Shown here: positions 1 to 5,546 of the stretch, one piece after another | Layout of the letters: every line of letters begins with the position of its first letter | How positions within the stretch are numbered: the first letter of the stretch is position 1 | Source: Actinomycetota bacterium | GTDB taxonomy: Bacteria; Actinomycetota; Thermoleophilia; Gaiellales; Gaiellaceae | Reading direction: 5' to 3' | Assembly (NCBI GenBank): GCA_013696185.1 | Contig: JACCZA010000244.1 | Span: forward strand, 1 to 6,796 | Length of the DNA stretch: 6,796 bases | Notes under the pieces: model-generated | The model's input: the letters and a program-made list of their open reading frames with translations, nothing else | Told to the model about the DNA's origin: nothing | The model's database searches: none | Translations under genes and position numbers: made by a program

Positions 1-128
1 CGCTTGAACTGGTGCTCCGCCCGCTTGGTCATCGTCTCTCCTGCGACCACCGCCGTGACCCCGGCGACGAGCGCGAAGGCGAGCGCGAGCCACAGACGCA
101 TGCTCGGATGGAAGCGCGTCCCACTCAT
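1..128 (-). CDS. N-terminal fragment of a membrane-anchored protein, possibly a sensor
   Basis: Read on the minus strand, an ATG at 128-126 opens a frame that stays open to the left edge, giving 42 complete residues. It begins MSGTRFHPSMRLWLALAFAL and continues with a hydrophobic stretch (about residues 11-29), then a charged segment containing TKRAEHQFKR. This is the layout of an uncleaved N-terminal membrane helix followed by an extracytoplasmic or linker region, as seen at the start of many sensor kinases and other membrane-anchored signalling proteins. A GGGGAGG Shine-Dalgarno site (plus-strand 141-147) lies 12 bases upstream and supports this start. The gene is divergent from the exported-protein gene at 262. 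No catalytic domain is inside the window, so the sensor assignment is only a guess; that it is a real gene start is fairly likely. Confidence 0.55.
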   Translation of the reverse strand, partial: MSGTRFHPSMRLWLALAFALVAGVTAVVAGETMTKRAEHQFK

Positions 129-140
129 AGACAGGTTGTA

Positions 141-147
141 CCTCCCC
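141..147 (-). promoter_or_regulatory. Ribosome binding site of the divergent minus-strand gene
   Basis: The minus strand reads GGGGAGG here, 12 bases before the ATG at 128-126. The spacing is slightly long but the complementarity to the 16S 3' end is good. Directly 5' of it on the same strand is CCCCTCC, so a small stem (CCCC/GGGG with a three-base loop) could partly mask the site. That pairing may simply reflect base composition. Confidence 0.5.
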
Positions 148-189
148 GGAGGGGGCCGTGAAAGCGCGGTGCCCGGATCTGGATGGGGC

Positions 190-211
190 GCTCACGTCCC
201 GCTCACACCCC
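190..211 (+). promoter_or_regulatory. Tandem 11-bp direct repeat, possible response-regulator box
   Basis: Two adjacent 11-base units, GCTCACGTCCC (190-200) and GCTCACACCCC (201-211), are identical at 9 of 11 positions. One helical turn between units is the geometry used by OmpR/PhoB-family regulators, and the GCTCAC core resembles the GTTCACC core of the Streptomyces PHO box. A possible -10 element of the TANNNT type (TAGCGT, 217-222) follows immediately, so the repeats would sit where the -35 belongs, upstream of the exported-protein gene. No convincing -35 hexamer was found. The region is GC-rich and the match could be chance. Confidence 0.25.
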
Positions 212-249
212 TCTCGTAGCGTCGATCCGTCCCGATCGTGGAGAGAAGA

Positions 250-257
250 GGGAGGAG
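250..257 (+). promoter_or_regulatory. Ribosome binding site that fixes the start of the exported protein
   Basis: GGGAGGAG ends four bases before the ATG at 262, with the GGAGG core spaced six bases from it. An upstream in-frame GTG at 238 would add eight charged residues but has no comparable site, so 262 is preferred. Confidence 0.7.
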
Positions 258-261
258 CGCG

Positions 262-1476
262 ATGAGTATCGAGAAGGCAAAGCGCGGCGTGAGGGGCGCC
301 CGCGCCGGGCGCTGGATCCTCTGGCCCCTGAGCTTGCTCGCGGTGACGCTCGCCGTCAGCGTGCAGGCGTTCGCGGGTGGCGGAGGGGACGCGCAGCCGT
401 CGCCGCCGTCGATCGGCGCCGACGTCCCCGTCACCTATTTCGGCCCCATGCCGTCGTCGGTGAAGAAGGAGCTCGTCGGCCCCGTGCAGCTGCTCAGGTC
501 GGGCACGCTGGACGAGAAGGCCGGGACGATCGAGCTGCCGCTCTACCGCGGACAGCTCAGGAACGGCAAGGCGGTCTGGTACATCCTCACCGACACGAGC
601 GACAAGGAGAACGCCGACGCGCTCGGCCTGAACCACTCCGGCAAGCTCCACTACGCCGAGGTCGGTCGAGCGGTCAGGGTCGGCCGACTGCGCAAGGACA
701 CGACGCTGATCTTCGACCGCGGCGCAGTCGACTTCCGGCCGCGGCGCACGGTCGTCGCGGGTCCGAACGGCTTCCCGCCGGCGACGGCTCAGCCCGGCTC
801 CGTGGGTGACCGCTACTACAGCCCGCTCGTGAAGATCGTGAACGCGGGCAACCACATCTACAACGCGCCGATGGTCGCGTTCGACGTCAGCGATGCCCAG
901 ATCAAGGCGTGCAACGGCAACGTCAACCACGACCTCGTGCACGACCGCGTCGTCAAGATCTGCCCGAACGGCAACGGCGGCGGCACGGTCACGATCGACC
1001 TGACGCCGATCTTCAGCTTCGCCAAGCCGGCGCTCTACATGAGCACCGAGGCGTCGGATCCGATGGTCGCCGCGCTCGACGCCGGCACTTTCGCTCCCGC
1101 CATCGGCGACGTGCCGGTCGGCCGGGACGACAGCGCGTTCAGCTCGATCGAGCGGCTCTTCGTGGTCGCGAACGGCCCGACCGGGAAGACGAACCCGCAG
1201 CGGCAGGGCCTGGCGAGCGCGCTGCTCGACGGCACCGACCCGCTCAACCTGATCGGGGGTATCCCGACCGTGGCGCTCGACTACAGCCCGCTCTGGGACC
1301 TCAACCTCGGGGAGTGGACCGCCGAGGCGATCAACCGCGGCTACCGGTCGCGCATGATCGACGAGTTCCAGTATCTCGGCTTCGTCGAGCGGGGCTGGAT
1401 CACAGGGCCGGGCGGCAAGAAGTTCGGCTCGACCGGGATCGTCGTCAACTGCCCGATCGTTTCCCGCTTCCTCTAG
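262..1476 (+). CDS. Exported protein of unknown function, 404 residues
   Basis: The product begins with a Sec signal peptide: a basic n-region (residues 2-17, with KAKR and R-rich stretches), a hydrophobic core (about 18-34) and a likely signal peptidase I site after VQAFA (residue 38). A low-complexity Gly/Pro/Ser linker to about residue 52 follows, then a single long domain with no further membrane segment. Visible landmarks are WYILTDTSDKENADALGLNH (106-125), GDRYYSPL (182-189), LDYSPLWDLNLGEWT (339-353) and three cysteines (217, 234, 397). Cys217 and Cys234 are close enough to form a disulfide; Cys397 lies near the C-terminus. I do not recognise a catalytic motif. The style resembles uncharacterised secreted domain-of-unknown-function proteins of soil bacteria. 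A good Shine-Dalgarno site supports the ATG at 262. The gene is monocistronic in appearance, with a divergent neighbour upstream and a strong hairpin directly downstream. Confidence 0.85.
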   Translation: MSIEKAKRGVRGARAGRWILWPLSLLAVTLAVSVQAFAGGGGDAQPSPPSIGADVPVTYFGPMPSSVKKELVGPVQLLRSGTLDEKAGTIELPLYRGQLRNGKAVWYILTDTSDKENADALGLNHSGKLHYAEVGRAVRVGRLRKDTTLIFDRGAVDFRPRRTVVAGPNGFPPATAQPGSVGDRYYSPLVKIVNAGNHIYNAPMVAFDVSDAQIKACNGNVNHDLVHDRVVKICPNGNGGGTVTIDLTPIFSFAKPALYMSTEASDPMVAALDAGTFAPAIGDVPVGRDDSAFSSIERLFVVANGPTGKTNPQRQGLASALLDGTDPLNLIGGIPTVALDYSPLWDLNLGEWTAEAINRGYRSRMIDEFQYLGFVERGWITGPGGKKFGSTGIVVNCPIVSRFL

Positions 1477-1483
1477 ACAAGCA

Positions 1484-1522
1484 CGGCGGGCCGTGAGTGG
1501 ATCTCCCGCTCACGGCCCGCTG
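1484..1522 (+). terminator. Strong hairpin, likely terminator of the exported-protein gene
   Basis: Arms 1484-1500 and 1506-1522 pair over 17 positions around a five-base loop (ATCTC). The central 12 base pairs (1486-1497 with 1509-1520, GCGGGCCGTGAG and its complement) are perfect, and the extensions contain two G-U pairs. The hairpin begins seven bases after the stop codon at 1476. It is not followed by a T tract, so it is not a classical intrinsic terminator, but T-less hairpins of this kind are common after actinobacterial genes. It ends only 11 bases before the next Shine-Dalgarno site, so it would also lie in the 5' leader of the downstream operon if transcription reads through. Confidence 0.6.
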
Positions 1523-1533
1523 CACCCGCCCAC

Positions 1534-1540
1534 AGGAGGA
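1534..1540 (+). promoter_or_regulatory. Ribosome binding site of the aminotransferase
   Basis: AGGAGGA lies nine bases before the ATG at 1550. It decides against the longer in-frame GTG at 1493, whose first 19 codons would run through the terminator-like hairpin and encode a Gly/Pro-rich stretch untypical of the family. Confidence 0.75.
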
Positions 1541-1549
1541 ACCGGCTCG

Positions 1550-2707
1550 ATGACATCCGAGACACGCTTCACCGTGGAGCTCGCCCGACTGCCGGAGCTG
1601 GCGCTCGAGCGCGAGTTTCGCGCCCGCTCGAGCGACGCTCGCTGGTTGCTCTGCGGCTCGGACGTGGAGGCCCTGCGCCTCGACGAGTTGCTCGCGCTGA
1701 CCGACGACGAGTGCCGCGGGCTCTGGGACGAGCTCGCGCTCGGCTACACGGCGCCGTCGGGTCACCCGCTGCTGCGGGCGGAGATCGCCGGCCTCTACGA
1801 GCGCCTCGGCGCCGAGCAGGTGCTGACCTGCGCGGGAGCGGACGAGGCCCTCTTCCTCACGCTCAACGCGATCCTGCGGCCAGGCGACCACGCGGTGATC
1901 GCCTGGCCCGGCTACGAGTCGCTCTTCCAGGTCGCCCGGGCGGCCGGGGCCGAGGTGACCCCGCTCCGCCTCCGCCACGACACCGGCTGGCGACTCGACC
2001 TGCGCGACCTGCGGCGCGCCCTTCGCCCCGAGACGCGCCTGATCGTCGTCAACTACCCGCACAACCCGACGGGCGCGCTGCCTGACCGCAGCACGTTCGA
2101 GGGGATGGTCGCCCTCGCGGCCGAGGTCGGGGCCGTGCTGCTCAGCGACGAGGTCTACCGGCTGCTCGAGTACGATCCCGCAGACCGCCTGCCTGCCGGT
2201 GTCGACGCGGGCCGCCACGTCGTCAGCGTCGGGGTGATGTCGAAGTCCTTCGGGCTCGCCGGGCTCAGGATCGGCTGGATCGCGACGCGGGACGAGGAGC
2301 TCCTGGAGCGGGTCACGGCACTCAAGGACTACACCTCCGGCTGCAACAGCGCCCCGAGCGAGATTCTCGCCCTCGCGGCGCTCCGAGCGCGCGATGCCGT
2401 CCTCGGGAGGAGCAGGGCGCTCGTCGCCGGGAACCTCGCCGAGCTCGACGCCTTCTTCGAGGAGTGGGAGGGCGTCTTCGAGTGGGTACGGCCGCGCGCC
2501 GGCTGCGTGGGCTTTCCGCGGCTCGTCACGGGCGGGCCGCTCGAGCCCTTCCTCGCCGGGCTCCTCGACGAGGAGGGCGTGCTGCTCGTCCCGGGCTCGG
2601 TCTACGAGCACGGCGGCAACCACTTCCGTCTCGGTTTCGGGCGTGCGGACATGCCGGGCGCGCTGGCCCGGCTCGACCGCTTCGCGCGCCGGAGCCTCCG
2701 TGCCTGA
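1550..2707 (+). CDS. PLP-dependent aminotransferase, class I/II (fold type I)
   Basis: The 385-residue product has normal length for aspartate-aminotransferase-fold enzymes, which move an amino group between an amino acid and a keto acid using pyridoxal phosphate. Landmarks in order are the cofactor-phosphate loop around AGADEALF (95-102), an aromatic ring-stacking candidate Tyr122, NYPHNPTG with Asn172 (168-175), SDEVY with Asp200 and Tyr203, the SKSFGLAGLRIGW block with Schiff-base Lys232 and phosphate-binding Arg240, and a C-terminal substrate-carboxylate arginine, Arg360, in HFRLGFG. All catalytic residues are present, so it should be active. Substrate cannot be read from the sequence; relatives include the capreomycidine-synthase-like and general amino-acid aminotransferase branches. 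It is cytoplasmic. It is the first gene of the operon and its stop overlaps the next start by eight bases, suggesting translational coupling to the glycosyltransferase. Confidence 0.92.
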   Translation: MTSETRFTVELARLPELALEREFRARSSDARWLLCGSDVEALRLDELLALTDDECRGLWDELALGYTAPSGHPLLRAEIAGLYERLGAEQVLTCAGADEALFLTLNAILRPGDHAVIAWPGYESLFQVARAAGAEVTPLRLRHDTGWRLDLRDLRRALRPETRLIVVNYPHNPTGALPDRSTFEGMVALAAEVGAVLLSDEVYRLLEYDPADRLPAGVDAGRHVVSVGVMSKSFGLAGLRIGWIATRDEELLERVTALKDYTSGCNSAPSEILALAALRARDAVLGRSRALVAGNLAELDAFFEEWEGVFEWVRPRAGCVGFPRLVTGGPLEPFLAGLLDEEGVLLVPGSVYEHGGNHFRLGFGRADMPGALARLDRFARRSLRA

Positions 2708-3341
2708 CGTCGTCCTGCCCGTCCTGAACGAGGCCGAGGCGCTGCCCTGGGTGCTGCGCCGGATGCCGCCCGGCTACCGGGCGATCGTCGTCGACAACGG
2801 CTCCACCGACGGCTCCGCCGAGATCGCGGCGCGGCGCGGCGCCCGCGTCGTGCACGAGGCGCGCCGGGGCTTCGGCGCCGCCTGCTTCGCCGGCCTCGAG
2901 GCCTCCACGTCGGACATCGTCTGCTTCATGGACTGCGACGGCTCGCTCGACCCGCGCGCGCTGCCCGAGATCGCCTCGCCGGTGATGTCCGGCGCCACCG
3001 ATCTGGTGCTCGGGGCCCGTCGCGCGGTCGACGGCGCCTGGCCGCTGCACGCCCGCCTCGCCAACCGCGTGCTCGTCTTCGGCCTCCGTCGGCGCTGCGG
3101 GCTGCGCCTCGAGGATCTCGGCCCGATGCGCGCCGCCCGCCGCGACCAGCTCCTCCGTCTCGGCATCCTCGATCGCCGCTTCGGCTGGCCGCTCGAGATG
3201 GTTCTGCGCGCGCGCCGGGACGGCTGGCGGATCGCCGAGGTGCCGGTCGCCTACCTGCCGCGGGCCGGCCGGTCGAAGGTGACGGGCACAGTGCGCGGAA
3301 CGTTGCGGACGATGGCCGACATGCTGTGGGTGCTGCGTTGA
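2700..3341 (+). CDS. Family 2 glycosyltransferase, polyprenyl-phosphate-sugar synthase type
   Basis: The 213-residue product is a compact GT-A-fold transferase. It opens with VVLPVLNEAEAL (4-15), then the nucleotide-binding VVDNGSTDGS (30-39), the DxD-type metal site MDCDGS (77-82, Asp78 and Asp80), an acceptor-side FGWPLEMVLRA (161-171) with Glu166, and the RAGRSKVTGTVRG block (188-200) typical of dolichyl-phosphate mannose/glucose synthase relatives. Such enzymes transfer a sugar from a nucleotide donor to a polyprenyl phosphate on the cytoplasmic membrane face. It has no C-terminal transmembrane domain, so it would bind the membrane peripherally. The GTG at 2700 is chosen because GGAG (2691-2694) precedes it by five bases and the family usually begins just before the VxLPxxNE motif. 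Sugar identity is not deducible. A DUF2064 gene follows, a pairing seen elsewhere (including, from memory, the TIGR04282/TIGR04283 pairs). Confidence 0.88.
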   Translation: MPDVVLPVLNEAEALPWVLRRMPPGYRAIVVDNGSTDGSAEIAARRGARVVHEARRGFGAACFAGLEASTSDIVCFMDCDGSLDPRALPEIASPVMSGATDLVLGARRAVDGAWPLHARLANRVLVFGLRRRCGLRLEDLGPMRAARRDQLLRLGILDRRFGWPLEMVLRARRDGWRIAEVPVAYLPRAGRSKVTGTVRGTLRTMADMLWVLR

Positions 3342-4018
3342 GCGCCTGGCTCTACATCGCCGCCAAGGCGCCCGTCGAGGGCTCCGCCAAGACCCGGCTC
3401 GGCGCGGCGATCGGTCAGGGCCCGGCGGTCGCGCTCTACCGGGCGTTCCTGCGCGATCTCGCCGCACGCTTCGCCGAAGCTCCCTTCTCGGTCTCGTGGT
3501 ACGTGACGCCCGCCGGTGCCTGGTCGGAGATCGCGCCGCTGCTCGGCGCGAACGGTCGCGGAGCCCGCGTGCTGACCCAGCTCGACGGCACCTGGACGGA
3601 ACGGCAGCGCCGGCTCTTCCGCGATGCGGCGGCCCGCGGCGAGGAGCGTGTGGTGCTGATCGCCTCCGACTCGCCGCAGCTCCGCCTCGAGGTGGTGGAG
3701 GACGCATTCGCGAAGCTCGAGCGCAACGACGTCGTGCTCGGTCCCGTGGTCGACGGCGGCTACTACTTGATCGGGATGCGCGGCTGGTGGGACGTGCTCG
3801 AGGGCGTCGCCATGAGCACCGAGACGGTGCTGGACGAGATCGTCGCGCGCGCGCGCGACCAGGGGCTCTCCGTCGCCCAGGTCGAGGGCACCTTCGACGT
3901 CGACGAGCTCGAGGATCTCGCCGTGCTCGAGCGCGTGGCCCGCGAGCGGGACGACCTGCGGGCCACCCGGGCCGCGCTCCAGACGCTCGGGCTCGGGCCG
4001 GCGAAGGAGGCCGCGTGA
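3326..4018 (+). CDS. DUF2064 / TIGR04282-family nucleotidyltransferase-like protein
   Basis: The product (230 residues from the GTG at 3326) matches the DUF2064 family, a GT-A-like fold related to CofC/MobA-type nucleotidyltransferases. Diagnostic blocks are AAKAPVEGSAKTRL near the N-terminus (12-25, nucleotide-binding Lys22 and Arg24), LIASDSPQL (111-119, metal-site Asp115), LGPVVDGGYYLIG (138-150) and FDVDELEDL (190-198). Members are annotated as glycosyltransferases, some linked by name to arsenosugar synthesis, but the reaction is not generally established. No arsenic gene is visible here, so that name should not be transferred. The start is uncertain: TTG at 3338 would give a four-base overlap (TTGA) with the preceding stop, like the GTGA junctions downstream, and an N-terminus closer to family length; neither start has a clear Shine-Dalgarno site. 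It likely acts with the preceding GT2 in the cytoplasm. Confidence 0.88.
   Translation: MGAALSAWLYIAAKAPVEGSAKTRLGAAIGQGPAVALYRAFLRDLAARFAEAPFSVSWYVTPAGAWSEIAPLLGANGRGARVLTQLDGTWTERQRRLFRDAAARGEERVVLIASDSPQLRLEVVEDAFAKLERNDVVLGPVVDGGYYLIGMRGWWDVLEGVAMSTETVLDEIVARARDQGLSVAQVEGTFDVDELEDLAVLERVARERDDLRATRAALQTLGLGPAKEAA
4004..4010 (+). promoter_or_regulatory. Ribosome binding site of the four-helix membrane protein
   Basis: AAGGAGG sits four bases before the GTG at 4015, inside the last codons of the DUF2064 gene. It supports the GTG at 4015 and the GTGA stop/start overlap as the real junction. Confidence 0.7.
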
Positions 4019-4530
4019 AGCGGCCCGGAGCGCTCCCCGGCCTGCTCGCGGCGCTCGCGACCACCCTCGTGATGCTGCTGCTCCGGGTCGTCCTCGGCGT
4101 GCCGCTCCCCTTCGAGCTCGTGAGCGATCGCTTCCTGCCCTTCGTCCCGGTCGAGGGCTTCGTCACCGGCCTCGGCGTCTTCGGGGGGGCGCTCCTCGCC
4201 AAGCAGATCGGCTTCTACGGGAGCTTCCTCGGCCAGCTCCTGATCGGCGTGGCGCTCGGAGGCCTGTTCGTGCGCCTGCTCTCCCGCGGCCGGGGCGCGG
4301 GGGCCGCGCCGCTGACGCGCCGGGCGATCGTCGTCACCTTCGGCGCCGCCGCCGCCGTCTGGCTCGTCACGGTCGTCGTGCTCTGGCCCGCTCTGCGCTC
4401 GAACTACGGCGGCCTGCCGCCGGAGCGCGCCGCGCTCCTGTCCGCCGCCGGCCTGCTCGTGCTGCTCGGCGTCTTCGCCGCCTCGTTGCTCGGGGCCTAT
4501 GCGGCGCTGCGCGAGCGGGAGCGCTCGTGA
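4015..4530 (+). CDS. Four-helix membrane protein, probable partner of the molybdopterin oxidoreductase
   Basis: The 171-residue product has about four hydrophobic helices (roughly residues 8-28, 69-88, 104-125 and 140-163). A conserved-looking amphipathic segment FELVSDRFLPFVPVEGFV (33-50) lies between the first two. The C-terminus is charged (RERERS). No cofactor-binding histidine pairs of a cytochrome b type are visible; the protein contains no histidine in its helices. From memory, many actinobacterial and Chloroflexi sulfite-oxidase-like proteins carry a similar N-terminal membrane region with a 'DR..P..PV..F' segment fused directly to the molybdenum domain. Here the two parts appear as separate genes joined by a GTGA overlap, so I infer a membrane anchor or docking subunit. 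The start is fixed by AAGGAGG. A run of seven G at 4183-4189 lies in the gene, but the frame is sensible on both sides. Confidence 0.75.
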   Translation: MKRPGALPGLLAALATTLVMLLLRVVLGVPLPFELVSDRFLPFVPVEGFVTGLGVFGGALLAKQIGFYGSFLGQLLIGVALGGLFVRLLSRGRGAGAAPLTRRAIVVTFGAAAAVWLVTVVVLWPALRSNYGGLPPERAALLSAAGLLVLLGVFAASLLGAYAALRERERS

Positions 4531-5546
4531 GCGAGCGCGGACTGACGCGGGGGCGGTTCGTCGCAGGAGCGGCGGGCGGCGCGCTGGCGCTCGCCTCGGG
4601 CGGGCTGATCGAGGTGCTGCGGCGGCGCTCGGCGTTCGGCTACGACGGCCAGGAGTTGCTCGGCGGGACGCTCCAGCCGGTCACCCCGACCGACGACTTC
4701 TACGTCGTCACGAAGAATCTCGTCGACCCGCGCGTCGACCGCGACGCCTGGCGGCTCGAGATCTCCGGGCTCGTCGAGCGGCCGCGCACGCTGCGCTTCG
4801 AGGACCTCGGCTCCCTGCCCTCCGTCGAGCAGGAGACGACGCTCGAGTGCATCAGCAACGGCGTGGGGGGCGGACTCCTCAGCAATGCCGTCTGGGCCGG
4901 CGTGCCGCTGCGAGCCCTGATCGAGGAGGCAGGCCCCAAGCGGGGCGCGAAGCGGCTCTTCTTCCACGCGGCCGACGGCTTCACCCACAGCACGCCGCTC
5001 GAGCGGGGGATGCAGCGGACGACGCTCCTGGCGGTGCGCATGAACGGCGAGCTGCTCACGGACCGGCACGGCTTCCCCGCCCGCCTGATCGTGCCCGGCG
5101 CCTACGGGGAGCTCAGCGTCAAGTGGATCGACCGGATCGAGCTGATCGACGACGGGCGCAAGGGCTACTACGAGCAGCAGGGCTGGCGCGCCGAGCGCGT
5201 GCACACGATGTCCCGGATCGATTTGCCCGCCGAAGGGAAGGCGCTCCGCGCCTCGGCACCGGCCACCCTCCGCGGTGTCGCCTTCGCGGGCGACCGCGGC
5301 ATCGCCCGCGTCGAGGCCAGCACCGACGGGGGCCGCTCCTGGCGCCGGGCGAAGCTCGACTACGCGCCCTCGAAGCTGACGTGGGCGCTCTGGAGCCTGC
5401 CCTGGGCACCGCGCGAGCCGGGCACGTACGAGCTCGTGGTGCGAGCGACCGACGGCGAGGGCGAGCTGCAGTCGACGGTCGAGGACAACTCCGTGCCCGA
5501 CGGCGCCTCTGGCCTGCACCGGATCGCCGTCACCGTCCAGGCGTGA
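4527..5546 (+). CDS. Molybdopterin-dependent oxidoreductase, sulfite oxidase superfamily
   Basis: The 339-residue product has a short N-terminal hydrophobic segment (12-28) followed by an oxidoreductase molybdopterin-binding domain (about 50-210) and a C-terminal immunoglobulin-like Mo-co dimerisation-type domain (about 220-338). Cys108 in TTLECISNGVGG is the expected molybdenum ligand. WAGVPLRALIEEAG (123-136), HAADGFTHSTPLE (147-159) and IVPGAYGELSVKWIDRIEL (188-206) are family signatures, and STDGGRSW with YELVVRATDGEGELQS marks the C-terminal domain. No haem or other redox domain is present, so electrons must go to a separate acceptor. The N-terminus has TRGRFVAGAAGG where a Tat signal would have a twin arginine (R8-G9-R10), so export by Tat is uncertain. 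GTG 4527 overlaps the previous stop (GTGA), with GGGAG at 4517-4521. The substrate is unknown; sulfite oxidation should not be assumed. Confidence 0.92.
   Translation: MSERGLTRGRFVAGAAGGALALASGGLIEVLRRRSAFGYDGQELLGGTLQPVTPTDDFYVVTKNLVDPRVDRDAWRLEISGLVERPRTLRFEDLGSLPSVEQETTLECISNGVGGGLLSNAVWAGVPLRALIEEAGPKRGAKRLFFHAADGFTHSTPLERGMQRTTLLAVRMNGELLTDRHGFPARLIVPGAYGELSVKWIDRIELIDDGRKGYYEQQGWRAERVHTMSRIDLPAEGKALRASAPATLRGVAFAGDRGIARVEASTDGGRSWRRAKLDYAPSKLTWALWSLPWAPREPGTYELVVRATDGEGELQSTVEDNSVPDGASGLHRIAVTVQA

Noticed and set aside
1493..1549. A longer aminotransferase starting at the GTG at 1493
   Set aside because: The extra 19 codons cross the hairpin, lack a ribosome binding site and encode a Gly/Pro-rich stretch. 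AGGAGGA before the ATG at 1550 is far better.
1445..2623. A 392-codon minus-strand open frame opposite the aminotransferase
   Set aside because: The plus-strand frame has every catalytic aminotransferase motif. The antisense product has no recognisable domain and starts inside that gene.
3844..3855. (CG)6 alternating tract
   Set aside because: It encodes an ordinary part of the DUF2064 protein (VARARD). Such tracts arise often at this GC content and nothing else marks it as functional.
3326..4018. Arsenosugar biosynthesis role for the DUF2064 and GT2 pair
   Set aside because: The family name suggests it, but no arsenic methyltransferase, radical SAM partner or arsenic resistance gene is present in the window.
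4183..4189. Run of seven G as a possible frameshift or phase-variation site
   Set aside because: The membrane-protein frame is coherent on both sides of the run, and short G runs are expected at this base composition.
2526..4202. A 558-codon open frame on the minus strand
   Set aside because: It lies opposite three convincing plus-strand genes. Its translation is Arg/Pro/Ala-rich low complexity with no domain signature, as expected from the antisense frame of very GC-rich coding DNA.
4497..5519. A 340-codon minus-strand open frame opposite the molybdenum enzyme
   Set aside because: The plus-strand frame carries the molybdenum-ligand cysteine block and the family signatures. The antisense frame is compositional.
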